A stretch of DNA of 64,000 nucleotides. Source: Pseudomonas lurida (GTDB lineage Bacteria; Pseudomonadota; Gammaproteobacteria; Pseudomonadales; Pseudomonadaceae). The stretch is taken from the NCBI RefSeq assembly GCF_002563895.1, contig NZ_PDJB01000001.1, positions 5,873,501 to 5,937,500 on the forward strand, read 5' to 3'. Shown here in pieces: positions 19,349 to 28,498 of the stretch. Numbering within the stretch: the first letter of the stretch is position 1; each line of letters begins with the position of its first letter. Below the pieces are notes generated by a model, which worked only from the letters and a program-made list of their open reading frames with translations, did not search any database and was not told the DNA's origin. A program made the translations under genes and the position numbers.

Positions 19349-20547
19349 CCCAGAACACCTCTGCGCAACCACTGATCCACGGTGGCGCGCAAACACCTCG
19401 GGCGGCCTTGCCTGTGCTGCCGCCCCTGGCGCTGTATATCCATATCCCTTGGTGCGTGCGCAAATGCCCCTATTGCGACTTCAACTCCCACACCGCCAGT
19501 AAAGTACTGCCGGAAGAAGAGTACGTGGACGCGCTACTGGCCGACCTCGATCAGGACCTGCACGCGGTCTACGGCCGCGAGCTGAGTTCGATCTTCTTTG
19601 GCGGCGGCACGCCGAGCCTGTTCAGCGCCGCTGCGCTGGGCCGCCTGCTCAAGGGCGTGGAAGCACGCATCCCGTTTGCCCGCGATATCGAGATCACCCT
19701 GGAAGCCAACCCCGGGACGTTCGAGCAAGAAAAATTCGTCGCGTATCGCAAGCTGGGAATCAATCGCCTGTCCATCGGCATCCAGAGCTTCCAGCAGGAA
19801 AAGCTCGAGGCCCTGGGCCGCATCCACAACGGCGACGAAGCCGTGCGCGCCGCCGGCATGGCGCGCCAGGCCGGGTTTGATAACTTCAACCTCGACCTGA
19901 TGCACGGTTTGCCCGATCAGTCCCTGGATGACGCCCTGGGTGACCTGCGCCAGGCCATCGCGCTCAAGCCAACGCACCTGTCGTGGTACCAACTGACCCT
20001 GGAACCCAACACCGTGTTCTGGAACCAGCCGCCCGCGCTGCCCGAAGACGACACGCTCTGGGACATCCAGGAAGCCGGCCAGGCGCTGCTTGCCGAACAC
20101 GGCTATGCACAATATGAAGTGTCGGCCTATGCCCAACCGGGTCGCCCTGCGCGACATAACCTCAATTACTGGAGCTTCGGTGACTTCATTGGCATCGGCG
20201 CAGGCGCCCACGGCAAGCTCAGCCATCCTGATGGGCGCATCGTGCGCACCTGGAAGACCCGTGCACCGAAGGACTACCTCAACCCGGCTAAAAGCTTTCA
20301 GGCCGGCGCGAAGGAACTGACCAACGAAGAACTGCCATTCGAGTTCCTGATGAACGCCCTGCGCCTCACCAAAGGCGTCGACGCCAGGCTCTACGCCGAG
20401 CGTACCGGCCTCGACCTGGCGAGCCTCGATGAAGGCCGCCGAGAGGCAGAACAAAGTGGCTTAATGCAGGTCGAACCGTCACGCCTGGCGGCGACCGACC
20501 GCGGGCAACTCTTTCTCAATGACCTGTTGCAGAAGTTTTTGAGCTGA
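19345..20547 (+). CDS. hemW: HemW-type radical SAM heme chaperone
   Basis: 400 aa. The radical SAM cluster motif CVRKCPYC (CX3CX2C) follows YIHIPW near residue 32; [15 protein letters not shown] and LSIGIQSF are typical. HemW resembles coproporphyrinogen III dehydrogenase HemN but lacks its fourth Cys and N-terminal region and is thought to deliver heme. Translationally coupled to rdgB. Confidence 0.95.
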   Translation: MTQNTSAQPLIHGGAQTPRAALPVLPPLALYIHIPWCVRKCPYCDFNSHTASKVLPEEEYVDALLADLDQDLHAVYGRELSSIFFGGGTPSLFSAAALGRLLKGVEARIPFARDIEITLEANPGTFEQEKFVAYRKLGINRLSIGIQSFQQEKLEALGRIHNGDEAVRAAGMARQAGFDNFNLDLMHGLPDQSLDDALGDLRQAIALKPTHLSWYQLTLEPNTVFWNQPPALPEDDTLWDIQEAGQALLAEHGYAQYEVSAYAQPGRPARHNLNYWSFGDFIGIGAGAHGKLSHPDGRIVRTWKTRAPKDYLNPAKSFQAGAKELTNEELPFEFLMNALRLTKGVDARLYAERTGLDLASLDEGRREAEQSGLMQVEPSRLAATDRGQLFLNDLLQKFLS

Positions 20548-20564
20548 CGCTCTAAGGAAATCGA

Positions 20565-20888
20565 ATGGATTTGGTACTCGACCTGCTCGCCACCGTATCC
20601 CGCTGGAGCCGTAGCAACCTGTCGGAAATCTCCCTGGCTCTCGTCGGCTGCCTGCTGGTGCTGTTTGGTGCCGATATCAAAGGTTGGGTGGAAGCGCGCT
20701 TGGGCAGCATCGCGGGTGCGTTGCGCGTACCGTTGATGGCATTGGTGTGCATGATCGGCAGCGGCGCGGCGTTGATCTATGCCACGCCGTGGATTGTGCG
20801 GGGGTTGAGCCAATTCAATAACTACAGCCTGGCACCGGTGTTGGTGGTGGTGCTGGTATTGATTGGCGTCGTTGCCGACCGTCGCTGA
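20565..20888 (+). CDS. DUF3392 small membrane protein
   Basis: 107 aa with three hydrophobic segments (about residues 22-40, 50-70, 83-103) and a short RR tail. Known only as a conserved Pseudomonas family (PA0385 position). It follows hemW by 17 bp with an AAGGAAA ribosome binding site, so it is probably the last gene of the operon. Confidence 0.85.
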   Translation: MDLVLDLLATVSRWSRSNLSEISLALVGCLLVLFGADIKGWVEARLGSIAGALRVPLMALVCMIGSGAALIYATPWIVRGLSQFNNYSLAPVLVVVLVLIGVVADRR

Positions 20889-20912
20889 CCCCAGGCACAC
20901 CACAAAACAAAC

Positions 20913-20998
20913 GTGGGAGCTGGCTTGCCTGCGATAGCATCACCTCGGTACCACTGATGCACCGAGGTATCCGCATCGCAGGCAAGCCAGCTCCCACA
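20913..20998. repeat. REP doublet between DUF3392 gene and trmB
   Basis: The arms GTGGGAGCTGGCTTGCCTGCGAT and its complement are perfect over 23 bp. Nested inside are ACCTCGGT and ACCGAGGT, forming a second stem. The flanking genes are convergent. Confidence 0.9.
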
Positions 20999-21026
20999 CT
21001 GGGTCGTATTTCAAGTCAGTGGCGAA

Positions 21027-21752
21027 TTAAGCCAGCTTCTCGAACTTCAGATCCCACACCCCATGCCCCAACCGCTCGCCGCGACGCTCAAACTTGGTGA
21101 TCGGGCGCTCAGCCGGGCGTGGCACGCACTTGCCGTCTTCCGCCAGGTTGCGATAGCCAGGGGCGACGTTCATCACTTCCAGCATGTATTCCGCGTACGG
21201 TTCCCAGTCGGTGGCCATGTGCAGGATGCCGCCGACCTTGAGCTTGCTGCGCACCAGCTCCGCGAAGGAGGCCTGGACGATGCGACGCTTGTGGTGACGG
21301 GCTTTGTGCCATGGGTCGGGGAAGAACAGCATCAGGCGGTCGAGGCTGTTGTCGGCGATGCAGCGGTTAAGCACTTCGATGGCGTCGCAGTCGTAGACCC
21401 GCAGGTTGGTCAACCCTTGGGTCAACACGCCATTGAGCAGAGCGCCCACACCAGGGCGGTGGACTTCCACGCCGATGAAGTCCTGGTCCGGCGCGGCAGC
21501 GGCCATCTCCAGCAGGGAGTGGCCCATGCCAAAACCGATTTCCAGGGAACGCGGGGCCGAACGGCCGAACACCTGGTCGTAATCCACCGGCGCATCGGCC
21601 AATGGCAGCACGAACAGCGGCGTACCTTGCTCCAGGCCCTTTTGCTGGCCTTCGGTCATGCGACCGGCGCGCATCACAAAACTCTTGATGCGGCGGTGCT
21701 TGGACTCGTCGCCTGCGTCCACGGTGTTCGGCGTTTCGTTTGATTCAGTCAT
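21027..21752 (-). CDS. trmB: tRNA (guanine-N7)-methyltransferase
   Basis: 241 aa. SAM motif [22 protein letters not shown], and the family signature [17 protein letters not shown] are present, as is the C-terminal [13 protein letters not shown]. Makes m7G46 in tRNA. ATG 21752 is used; the TTG just before it is unlikely. It starts 9 bp after thiG, so it is probably co-transcribed with thiS-thiG. Confidence 0.96.
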   Translation of the reverse strand: MTESNETPNTVDAGDESKHRRIKSFVMRAGRMTEGQQKGLEQGTPLFVLPLADAPVDYDQVFGRSAPRSLEIGFGMGHSLLEMAAAAPDQDFIGVEVHRPGVGALLNGVLTQGLTNLRVYDCDAIEVLNRCIADNSLDRLMLFFPDPWHKARHHKRRIVQASFAELVRSKLKVGGILHMATDWEPYAEYMLEVMNVAPGYRNLAEDGKCVPRPAERPITKFERRGERLGHGVWDLKFEKLA

Positions 21753-21761
21753 CAATGGCTC

Positions 21762-22556
21762 TTACTTGATCAGACCATCCAGCGGCGAGGAGGCGCTGGC
21801 GTAGAGTTTTTTCGGCATGCGACCGGCGAGGTAGGCCAGGCGGCCCGCGACGATGGCGTGGTTCATGGCTTCGGCCATCAGGATCGGTTGCTGGGCATGG
21901 GCGATGGCCGAATTCATCAGCACTGCGTCGCAGCCCAGTTCCATGGCGATGGTCGCGTCGGAGGCAGTGCCCACGCCGGCATCCACCAGCACCGGGATCT
22001 TCGCTTCTTCGAGGATGATCTGCAGGTTGTACGGATTGCAGATACCCAGGCCGGACCCGATCAGACCCGCCAGCGGCATCACGGCGATGCAGCCGATTTC
22101 CGCCAGTTGGCGCGCGATGATCGGGTCATCGCTGGTGTAGACCATCACGTCGAAACCTTCCTTGACCAGCGTTTCAGCGGCCTTGAGGGTTTCAATCACG
22201 TTGGGGAACAGGGTTTTCTGATCAGCCAGCACTTCCAGCTTCACCAGGTTGTGGCCGTCGAGCAGCTCACGAGCCAGGCGGCAGGTGCGTACGGCTTCGA
22301 TGGCGTCGTAGCAACCGGCAGTGTTCGGCAGGAAGGTGTAGCGATCCGGCGACAGCACTTCGAGCAGGTTCGGCTCGCCCTCGATCTGGCCGAGGTTGGT
22401 GCGGCGTACGGCGAAGGTGACGATCTCTGCGCCCGAGGCTTCGATGGCCAGGCGGGTTTCTTCCATGTCGCGGTACTTGCCGGTGCCGACCAGCAGACGG
22501 GACTGGTAGGTACGACCGGCCAGGACGAAGGGCTTGTCGTTACGAACGATGCTCAT
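21762..22556 (-). CDS. thiG: Thiazole synthase
   Basis: 264 aa TIM-barrel enzyme. The Schiff-base Lys lies in [21 protein letters not shown] and [18 protein letters not shown] form the phosphate-binding end. It forms the thiazole phosphate of thiamine using ThiS-thiocarboxylate. Downstream of thiS by 52 bp. Confidence 0.97.
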   Translation of the reverse strand: MSIVRNDKPFVLAGRTYQSRLLVGTGKYRDMEETRLAIEASGAEIVTFAVRRTNLGQIEGEPNLLEVLSPDRYTFLPNTAGCYDAIEAVRTCRLARELLDGHNLVKLEVLADQKTLFPNVIETLKAAETLVKEGFDVMVYTSDDPIIARQLAEIGCIAVMPLAGLIGSGLGICNPYNLQIILEEAKIPVLVDAGVGTASDATIAMELGCDAVLMNSAIAHAQQPILMAEAMNHAIVAGRLAYLAGRMPKKLYASASSPLDGLIK

Positions 22557-22608
22557 GGGAAATCCTCGAAATGGGGTGAGGTTCTGCAGAATTCAGGAAG
22601 CTGCGCGA

Positions 22609-22809
22609 TCAGCCGCCACCAATGGCGTGGACCACTTCGACCTGGTCACCTTCGGTGAGCGCAGTCTCGGCGTGCAGGCTACGCGGGACGATATCCAGGT
22701 TGAGTTCCACTGCGACGCGACGCCCGGTAAGGTCCAGGCGGGTCAGCAGGGCCGCAACGGTTTCACCGTCGGGCAGTTCAAAGGATTCGCCGTTCAACTG
22801 AATGCGCAT
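22609..22809 (-). CDS. thiS: Sulfur carrier protein ThiS
   Basis: 66 aa ubiquitin-fold protein, MRIQLNGESFELP at the start and EVVHAIGGG at the end, so the C-terminal Gly-Gly needed for thiocarboxylation is present, with one further Gly. The start at 22809 excludes a longer low-quality frame reaching into the DUF423 gene. Directly upstream of its partner thiG. Confidence 0.93.
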   Translation of the reverse strand: MRIQLNGESFELPDGETVAALLTRLDLTGRRVAVELNLDIVPRSLHAETALTEGDQVEVVHAIGGG

Positions 22810-22900
22810 GCCACGGGCCGCCATCGTTTTTAGGGGCCAGCATTCTAGCGTGATCGGCGGTGATGACCCAAGTCCTCCGGTCCGCTTCAAACAGAAAGCT

Positions 22901-23278
22901 TCAGGCCGCTTGAAGGCGCCACGCCGCCAAGCCAAGGAAGAACCAACCCAACAGGAACGCCAGGCCACCGAACGGCGTGATGATCCCGAGCTTGCTGATC
23001 CCGGTCATGGTCAACACGTACAGGCTACCGGAGAACAGCAGGATACCGACGACAAACGAAATACCCGCCCAACCGACCAGCCGGCCAGGGATATGTGCCG
23101 CCAGCAGCGCCACGCCGAACAGCGCCAGGGTGTGCACCAGTTGGTAGGTCACGCCGGTGTGGAAGATCGCCAGGTACTCGGCGCTCAGGCGGTTTTTCAG
23201 CCCGTGAGCGGCGAAGGCGCCAAGGGCAACGCCGGTGAAGCCGAAAAAGGCAGCCAACATCAGAAAGCCACGCAGCAT
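22901..23278 (-). CDS. DUF423 family membrane protein
   Basis: 125 aa with four hydrophobic segments. It has GVALGAFAAHGLKNRLS near residue 16 and FHTGVTYQLVHTLAL, both hallmarks of DUF423 (YwdK/YgdD family). The function is not known. It is first in a possible unit with thiS-thiG-trmB, divergent from mtgA. Confidence 0.9.
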   Translation of the reverse strand: MLRGFLMLAAFFGFTGVALGAFAAHGLKNRLSAEYLAIFHTGVTYQLVHTLALFGVALLAAHIPGRLVGWAGISFVVGILLFSGSLYVLTMTGISKLGIITPFGGLAFLLGWFFLGLAAWRLQAA

Positions 23279-23290
23279 GATGAACTCCAG

Positions 23291-23319
23291 TCAGACTCAA
23301 AGGGCCGGGTCTGTATAAT
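23291..23319 (+). promoter_or_regulatory. Candidate mtgA promoter (-10 TATAAT)
   Basis: An exact TATAAT is at 23314-23319, about 34 bp before the mtgA ATG. The -35 position (TCAGAC at 23291 with a 17-bp spacer) is poor, so only the -10 is well supported. Confidence 0.45.
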
Positions 23320-23352
23320 GGCCCGCTCAACGGGTTCGGCCAAGCCATCTCT

Positions 23353-24075
23353 ATGCTGCGTCTCCTCTTCAAACGCTTTCTCAACGTCGTGAAATGGTTT
23401 GCCATCGGCAGTGTGCTGCTGGTGCTGCTGTTTCGTGTCGTCCCGCCCCCCTTCACCGCGCTGATGGTTGAGCGCAAGGTCGAATCCTGGTTCGACGGCG
23501 AACCCATTGACCTGCAGCGCAGCTGGGTGCCGTGGGACGAGATCTCCGATGACCTCAAGGTGGCGGTGATGGCCGGTGAAGACCAGCGGTTCCCGCAGCA
23601 TTGGGGTTTTGACTTCGGTGCGATCCAGGCCGCCATCCTGCACAACGAACGCGGTGGCTCGATTCGCGGCGCCAGCACGTTGAGCCAGCAGGTGTCGAAG
23701 AACCTGTTCCTGTGGGCGGGCCGCAGTTATTTGCGCAAAGGCCTAGAAGCCTGGTTTACCGGCCTGATCGAGGTATTGTGGCCCAAGCAACGGATCCTTG
23801 AGGTCTACCTCAACAGCGTTGAATGGGATGAAGGGGTGTTTGGCGCGGAAGCGGCTGCACGGCATCACTTTGGGGTCAGTGCCAAGGGCCTTTCACGGCA
23901 GCAGGCCAGCTATCTGGCGGCGGTATTGCCGAACCCGCGGGTGTGGAGTGCCAGCCATCCGACGGCGTATGTGGCACGGCGGGCGGCGTGGATTCGCCAA
24001 CAGATGAGTCAGTTGGGTGGTGATGGCTACCTGATGGAGCTGAACAATTCCCGCAAGGCTCCCTGGTCCGACTGA
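23353..24075 (+). CDS. mtgA: Monofunctional biosynthetic peptidoglycan transglycosylase
   Basis: 240 aa GT51 enzyme with one N-terminal membrane helix (residues ~13-30). Catalytic Glu lies in [32 protein letters not shown] and [31 protein letters not shown] are the other family motifs. It polymerises lipid II into glycan strands at the outer face of the inner membrane. Confidence 0.96.
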   Translation: MLRLLFKRFLNVVKWFAIGSVLLVLLFRVVPPPFTALMVERKVESWFDGEPIDLQRSWVPWDEISDDLKVAVMAGEDQRFPQHWGFDFGAIQAAILHNERGGSIRGASTLSQQVSKNLFLWAGRSYLRKGLEAWFTGLIEVLWPKQRILEVYLNSVEWDEGVFGAEAAARHHFGVSAKGLSRQQASYLAAVLPNPRVWSASHPTAYVARRAAWIRQQMSQLGGDGYLMELNNSRKAPWSD

Positions 24076-24092
24076 TACAGCACAAAACAAAA

Positions 24093-24180
24093 GTGGGAGG
24101 GGGCTTGCTCCCGATAGCGGTGGATCAGTCACTGTGATGTCGACTGACACTCTGCTATCGGAGGCAAGCCCCCTCCCACA
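24093..24180. repeat. REP doublet between convergent mtgA and rpoH
   Basis: Arms GTGGGAGGGGGCTTGC and GCAAGCCCCCTCCCAC pair, continuing with near-perfect pairing to GATAGC/GCTATC. The core GGTGGATCAGTCAC and GTCGACTGACAC is shared with the copies at 36829 and, more loosely, 62008. Confidence 0.9.
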
Positions 24181-24194
24181 TTTTCAGGCGGTGT

Positions 24195-25049
24195 TTAGGC
24201 CGCGATCGACAGTTTCAGCTTGTTCATCGCGCTTTTCTCGAGCTGACGAATCCGCTCGGCCGACACGTTGTACTTCTGCGCCAGGTCATGCAGCGTGGCT
24301 TTTTCTTCCGCCAGCCAGCGCTGGTAGAGGATGTCACGGCTACGGTCGTCCAGCACTTCCAGCGCTTCGTGCAGGTTGTGGTTGGAGTTGTCGCTCCAGT
24401 CAGCGTCTTCCAGTTGACGCGCCGGGTCGTACCGGTGGTCTTCCAGGTAGTTGGCCGGCGATTGGAAGGCGCTGTCGTCGTCCGCTTCGGCGGCCGGGTC
24501 GAAGGCCATGTCATGGCCGGTCAGGCGGCTTTCCATCTCGCGCACTTCACGGGGTTCCACGCCAAGGCTTTCAGCCACGCGGTGGACTTCCTCGTTGTTC
24601 AGCCACGCCAGGCGTTTTTTCTGGCTGCGCAGGTTGAAGAACAGTTTGCGCTGGGCCTTGGTGGTCGCGACTTTCACAATGCGCCAGTTGCGCAGGATGA
24701 ACTCGTGGATTTCCGCCTTGATCCAGTGCACGGCAAACGACACCAGGCGCACACCCATCTCAGGGTTGAAGCGCTTGACAGCCTTCATCAGGCCGACGTT
24801 GCCTTCCTGGATCAGGTCAGCCTGGGCCAGGCCATAGCCGCTATAGCTACGGGCGATATGTACAACAAAACGCAGGTGGGCGAGCACCATCTGCCGAGCC
24901 GCCCCCAAATCCTGCTCATAGTAGAGACTCTCGGCCAGTTCACGCTCCTGCTCGGGCGTCAGCAATGGGATGCTGTTTACCGTATGCACATAGGCTTCCA
25001 GGTTCGCACCCGGGACCAAGGCATAAGCAGGTTGCAAAGAAGTGGTCAT
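24195..25049 (-). CDS. rpoH: RNA polymerase heat-shock sigma factor sigma-32
   Basis: 284 aa. Region 2 shows [37 protein letters not shown]; the RpoH box QRKLFFNLR follows, and region 4 ends with [23 protein letters not shown] 25049 is preceded by CGGAGG; the longer frame to 25121 overlaps the promoter. It directs heat-shock transcription. It follows ftsYEX and has its own AlgU-like promoter in the 129-bp gap. Confidence 0.97.
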   Translation of the reverse strand: MTTSLQPAYALVPGANLEAYVHTVNSIPLLTPEQERELAESLYYEQDLGAARQMVLAHLRFVVHIARSYSGYGLAQADLIQEGNVGLMKAVKRFNPEMGVRLVSFAVHWIKAEIHEFILRNWRIVKVATTKAQRKLFFNLRSQKKRLAWLNNEEVHRVAESLGVEPREVREMESRLTGHDMAFDPAAEADDDSAFQSPANYLEDHRYDPARQLEDADWSDNSNHNLHEALEVLDDRSRDILYQRWLAEEKATLHDLAQKYNVSAERIRQLEKSAMNKLKLSIAA

Positions 25050-25098
25050 ACGAAAAAACCTCCGACTCACATAACTCGTGCAGTGAAGCACTGCGAAA

Positions 25099-25125
25099 AT
25101 TGACCGGGAACCGTAGGACAAGTTC
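25099..25125 (-). promoter_or_regulatory. Candidate AlgU/sigma-E-dependent promoter of rpoH
   Basis: On the minus strand GAACTT (25125-25120) and TCAAT (25103-25099) are separated by 16 bp, matching the GAACTT-N16-TCnnA layout of sigma-E promoters. The -35 is also one arm of a GGGAAC/GTTCCC palindrome. The start site would be about 40 bp before the rpoH ATG. In P. aeruginosa rpoH is known to have an AlgU promoter. Confidence 0.65.
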
Positions 25126-25178
25126 CCTAAACCACCAATACGGTCAATACAAACGAAACCACATTAATCTGACATTAA

Positions 25179-26204
25179 CTACTTCGGTGCCAGCTCACGT
25201 AAATGCCGTGCGACCGCAATCCAGGCACCGATATACCCCAACAATACCGCGCCAAGCAAGAGACTCAGACCATCGGCTACCGGCACACCGGCCAGCGCGA
25301 AATCACTGCCGTAGAGTCCGGCAAGCCCGACAACCGCGTCGTTCAGCCAGTCCAGGCCAAATGCCAGCACGCCCCAGGACAAAATCCCGGCACTAAAGCC
25401 ATAAAGCGCGCCCATGTACAGAAAAGGACGACGCACATAGCTGTCCGTGCCGCCGACCAGTTTAATCACTTCTATCTCGGTGCGGCGGTTTTCAATATGA
25501 AGACGAATGGTATTACCTATCACCAAAAGTAATGCAGACACCAACAACACTGTCAGGCCGAACACAAAACGGTCGCCCAGCTTGAGGATGGCCGCCAAGC
25601 GCTCTACCCAGACTAGATCAAGCTGCGCCTGCTGTACCTTGGGCATCTCTGCGAGTTTTTGCCGCAGGGCTTCCAAGGCGGCCTTGTCGACTTCATTCGG
25701 CGTTACCAGCACGACGCCCGGCAACGGGTTCTGCGGCAGCTCCTTGAGCGCCTCGCCCAGGCCGGACTGTTGCTGGAACTCTTCCAGCGCCTGGTCACGG
25801 CTGATGTACTCGGCCTGCGCCACGCCCGGCAGGTTCTTGATGTCATCGCGCAGGGTTTCGCCGTCTTTGGCACTGGCATCGATGTTCAGGTACAGCGAGA
25901 TCTGCGCTGCGCGCTGCCAGGAACCGCCCAGTCGCTCCACATTGTTAAGCAGCAGCGACAGGCCCATCGGCAGGCTCAGGGCCACTGCCATCACCAGGCA
26001 CGTGAAGAAGCTGCCAATCGGCTGCTTGCCCAGGCGCCGCAGGCTGTCGAGCAGGCTCGCACGATGGCTTTCGATCCAGGCGCGCAGCAAGGTGCTGAAG
26101 TCCGGGCCGTCATCATCGTGATCGTGCTTTTTCTTTTGGGGTTGCGGGTCGGCCGGTTTCGGCGCCACGCGCTCGGACACTTTAGGGCTGCGTGTAGCAC
26201 TCAT
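25179..26204 (-). CDS. ftsX: Cell division protein FtsX
   Basis: 341 aa with a basic/acid-rich cytoplasmic N-terminus (PQKKKHDHDDDGPDF), TM1 near residue 70-90, a periplasmic loop (NIDASAKDGETL onwards) and three C-terminal TM segments. FtsX with FtsE controls septal peptidoglycan hydrolase activation. The start overlaps the ftsE stop by 4 bp. Confidence 0.95.
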   Translation of the reverse strand: MSATRSPKVSERVAPKPADPQPQKKKHDHDDDGPDFSTLLRAWIESHRASLLDSLRRLGKQPIGSFFTCLVMAVALSLPMGLSLLLNNVERLGGSWQRAAQISLYLNIDASAKDGETLRDDIKNLPGVAQAEYISRDQALEEFQQQSGLGEALKELPQNPLPGVVLVTPNEVDKAALEALRQKLAEMPKVQQAQLDLVWVERLAAILKLGDRFVFGLTVLLVSALLLVIGNTIRLHIENRRTEIEVIKLVGGTDSYVRRPFLYMGALYGFSAGILSWGVLAFGLDWLNDAVVGLAGLYGSDFALAGVPVADGLSLLLGAVLLGYIGAWIAVARHLRELAPK

Positions 26205-26872
26205 GCGCCGGCCTCCCCGTCACCGATCAGGCGGCCGCGTTGCAGGGTCAGCATGCGATGGCGCATGCGGGCGATCAGTGCCAGGTCGTGACTGGCGATC
26301 AGCACGCTGGTGCCCAGGCGGTTGATGTCTTCGAACACCCCCATGATCTCGGCCGCCAGGCGCGGGTCGAGGTTACCGGTCGGTTCATCCGCCAGCAGCA
26401 GTGCCGGGCGGTGGACGATGGCGCGGGCAATGCCGACGCGCTGTTGCTGGCCGGTGGAGAGGTCGCCGGGGTAGAGATCGGTCTTGTCCGACAACGCCAC
26501 GCGCTCCAGGGCCGAATCCACGCGTTTGACGATCTCGGCCTTGGACAGCCCGAGGATCTGCAACGGCAGTGCCACGTTATTGAACACGGTGCGATCGAAC
26601 AGCAGTTGGTGATTCTGGAACACCACGCCGATCTGGCGGCGCAGGAACGGGATTTGCGCGTTGCTGATGGTTGCCAGGTCCTGGCCCGCCAGCAGCAGTT
26701 TGCCGGTAGTCGGGCGCTCCATGGCCAGCAGCAGGCGCAGCAACGTACTTTTGCCGGCACCGGAATGCCCGGTTACAAACAAGAATTCGCCGCGACGCAC
26801 TCGAAAGCTCAGCTCATGCAAGCCGACATGCCCGTTGGCATAGCGTTTACCGACCTGTTCGAATCGAATCAT
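26201..26872 (-). CDS. ftsE: Cell division ATP-binding protein FtsE
   Basis: 223 aa ABC ATPase: Walker A GHSGAGKST near residue 36, Q-loop GVVFQNHQLL, signature STGQQQRVGIARAIVH and Walker B LLLADEPTGNLD. The STGQQ signature replaces LSGGQ, as in other Pseudomonas FtsE. Overlaps both ftsY and ftsX by 4 bp, so the three genes are translated as a block. Confidence 0.97.
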   Translation of the reverse strand: MIRFEQVGKRYANGHVGLHELSFRVRRGEFLFVTGHSGAGKSTLLRLLLAMERPTTGKLLLAGQDLATISNAQIPFLRRQIGVVFQNHQLLFDRTVFNNVALPLQILGLSKAEIVKRVDSALERVALSDKTDLYPGDLSTGQQQRVGIARAIVHRPALLLADEPTGNLDPRLAAEIMGVFEDINRLGTSVLIASHDLALIARMRHRMLTLQRGRLIGDGEAGA

Positions 26873-28266
26873 GAACGCTCCCGCTCGGCAAACAGTGCCT
26901 GTACAAAGGGTTCGGCTTCAAAGGTGCGCAGGTCGTCGATGCCTTCACCGACGCCGATATAACGAATCGGCAACCCGAACTGTTTGGCCAGGGCGAAGAT
27001 CACGCCGCCCTTGGCCGTGCCGTCGAGCTTAGTCAATGCCAGGCCGGTCAGTTGTACCGTCTGGTTGAATTGTTTGGCCTGGCTGATGGCGTTCTGGCCG
27101 GTACCGGCGTCCAGCACCAACAGAACCTCGTGCGGCGCGTCTGCGTCCAGCTTGCCGATCACGCGGCGGACCTTTTTCAGCTCTTCCATCAAATTGTCTT
27201 TGGTGTGCAGGCGACCGGCGGTATCGGCGATCAGCACGTCGATGTTCCGGGCCTTGGCGGCTTGCACGGCATCGAAGATCACCGAGGCGGAATCGGCGCC
27301 GGTGTGCTGGGCGATAACCGGGATCTTGTTGCGCTCGCCCCAGACCTGCAGCTGTTCAACCGCTGCGGCACGGAATGTATCACCCGCCGCCAGCATGACT
27401 TTCTTGCCTTCGGACTGCAGCTTCTTGGCCAGCTTGCCGATGGTGGTGGTCTTGCCGGCGCCGTTGACGCCCACCACCAGGATCACAAAGGGTTTTTTCG
27501 GGGTGATCACCAGAGGCGCTTCCACAGGCTTGAGCATGGCAGCCAGCTCAGCTTGCAGGGACTTGTACAGTGCATCGGCGTCGGTCAGCTGCTTGCGCGC
27601 GACCTTCTGGGTGAGGCTCTGGATGATCACGGCGGTGGCTTCGACGCCTACGTCGGCGGTGAGCAAACGGGTTTCGATGTCTTCCAGCAGTTCGTCATCG
27701 ATGACCTTCTTGCCCAGGAACAGGCTGGCCATGCCTTCGCCGATACTGGCGCTGGTCTTGCTGAGGCCTTGTTTGAGACGGGCGAAGAAGCCGGTCTTGC
27801 TGGTTTCAACAGGGGTAGCAGGTTCTTCGATGATGGCGGGAGCAGCCATCACTGGCTCGACCGCCACGGGTGCTGGTGCTGGTGCTGGTGCTTCAGCGAC
27901 AACCGGCTGCGGCTCAATGACCACCGGAATCGGCGGAACCACATGCTCGGCCTGCACATCTTCAACCAATGCCACGGGCTCTTCAGCTACCGGCAGTTCC
28001 GGCCACGGCTTGTGCGCGGGTTCCAGCTCAGGTTCAGGCTCTACCTCGGCGAGCGGCTGCAGAACCGGCTCAGCCATCGGCAACACCACCGGCGCAGGCG
28101 TTTCGGCGACCGGTTCGGCTTCTACTATAGGTTCAGGGACCGGTTCAGTTTGAACCTGTGGCTGTTCGTCGACGGTTTCCTGCGGCTTTTTGCGCAGCCA
28201 TCCGAACAGGCCTTTTTTCTCGCCAGCCGCAGCTGGGGTCTTCTTGTCGTCGTTGGAACCAAACAT
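26869..28266 (-). CDS. ftsY: Signal recognition particle receptor FtsY
   Basis: 465 aa. The N-terminal A domain (residues ~30-170) is acidic and Pro/Glu/Val-rich. The NG GTPase domain follows, with G1 GVNGAGKTTTIGKLA, DTFRAAAVEQLQ, DTAGRL and the TKLDGTAKGG motif. It docks SRP-ribosome complexes at the membrane. A (GGTGCT)4 run at 27869-27892 encodes an Ala-Pro repeat. ATG 28266 fits the family start MFGSNDDKK. Confidence 0.96.
   Translation of the reverse strand: MFGSNDDKKTPAAAGEKKGLFGWLRKKPQETVDEQPQVQTEPVPEPIVEAEPVAETPAPVVLPMAEPVLQPLAEVEPEPELEPAHKPWPELPVAEEPVALVEDVQAEHVVPPIPVVIEPQPVVAEAPAPAPAPVAVEPVMAAPAIIEEPATPVETSKTGFFARLKQGLSKTSASIGEGMASLFLGKKVIDDELLEDIETRLLTADVGVEATAVIIQSLTQKVARKQLTDADALYKSLQAELAAMLKPVEAPLVITPKKPFVILVVGVNGAGKTTTIGKLAKKLQSEGKKVMLAAGDTFRAAAVEQLQVWGERNKIPVIAQHTGADSASVIFDAVQAAKARNIDVLIADTAGRLHTKDNLMEELKKVRRVIGKLDADAPHEVLLVLDAGTGQNAISQAKQFNQTVQLTGLALTKLDGTAKGGVIFALAKQFGLPIRYIGVGEGIDDLRTFEAEPFVQALFAERERS
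27869..27892. repeat. (GGTGCT)4 hexamer repeat inside ftsY
   Basis: Four exact hexamers, encoding (AP)n in the linker domain on the minus strand. In-frame copy-number change would be tolerated, so it is a plausible strain marker. Confidence 0.7.
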
Positions 28267-28373
28267 GGAGACGGCTATCTCAAGGTAGCGTCGCGCCACG
28301 GGGCGCGTCGGTAAATAAAATTCGATGCGTAACAGACTGTTTTTTAGCCAGCTCGTTCATGCGCAACATTTTG

Positions 28374-28394
28374 TAAGGCCAAAATGGGGCCTTA
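28374..28394. other. Hairpin in the ftsY / M16 divergent region
   Basis: TAAGGCC (28374-28380) and GGCCTTA (28388-28394) pair around AAAATGG in the 232-bp gap between ftsY and the first M16 gene. No T run; role unclear. I see no further confident element in this gap. Confidence 0.4.
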
Positions 28395-28498
28395 ACAGGA
28401 CAGCCGCAGTGGCCGTCCCTAAGTCGGATCAGTATCCTAGCACCTCCTCGCCCGCCGACGCTAAGACCAAGCGGGCAGCCCAACAGGTTTAAAAACGA

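Noticed and set aside
22557..22608. Thiamine (TPP) riboswitch near thiS-thiG
   Set aside because: The gap is too short, and neither this nor the region upstream of thiS shows the TPP core motifs.
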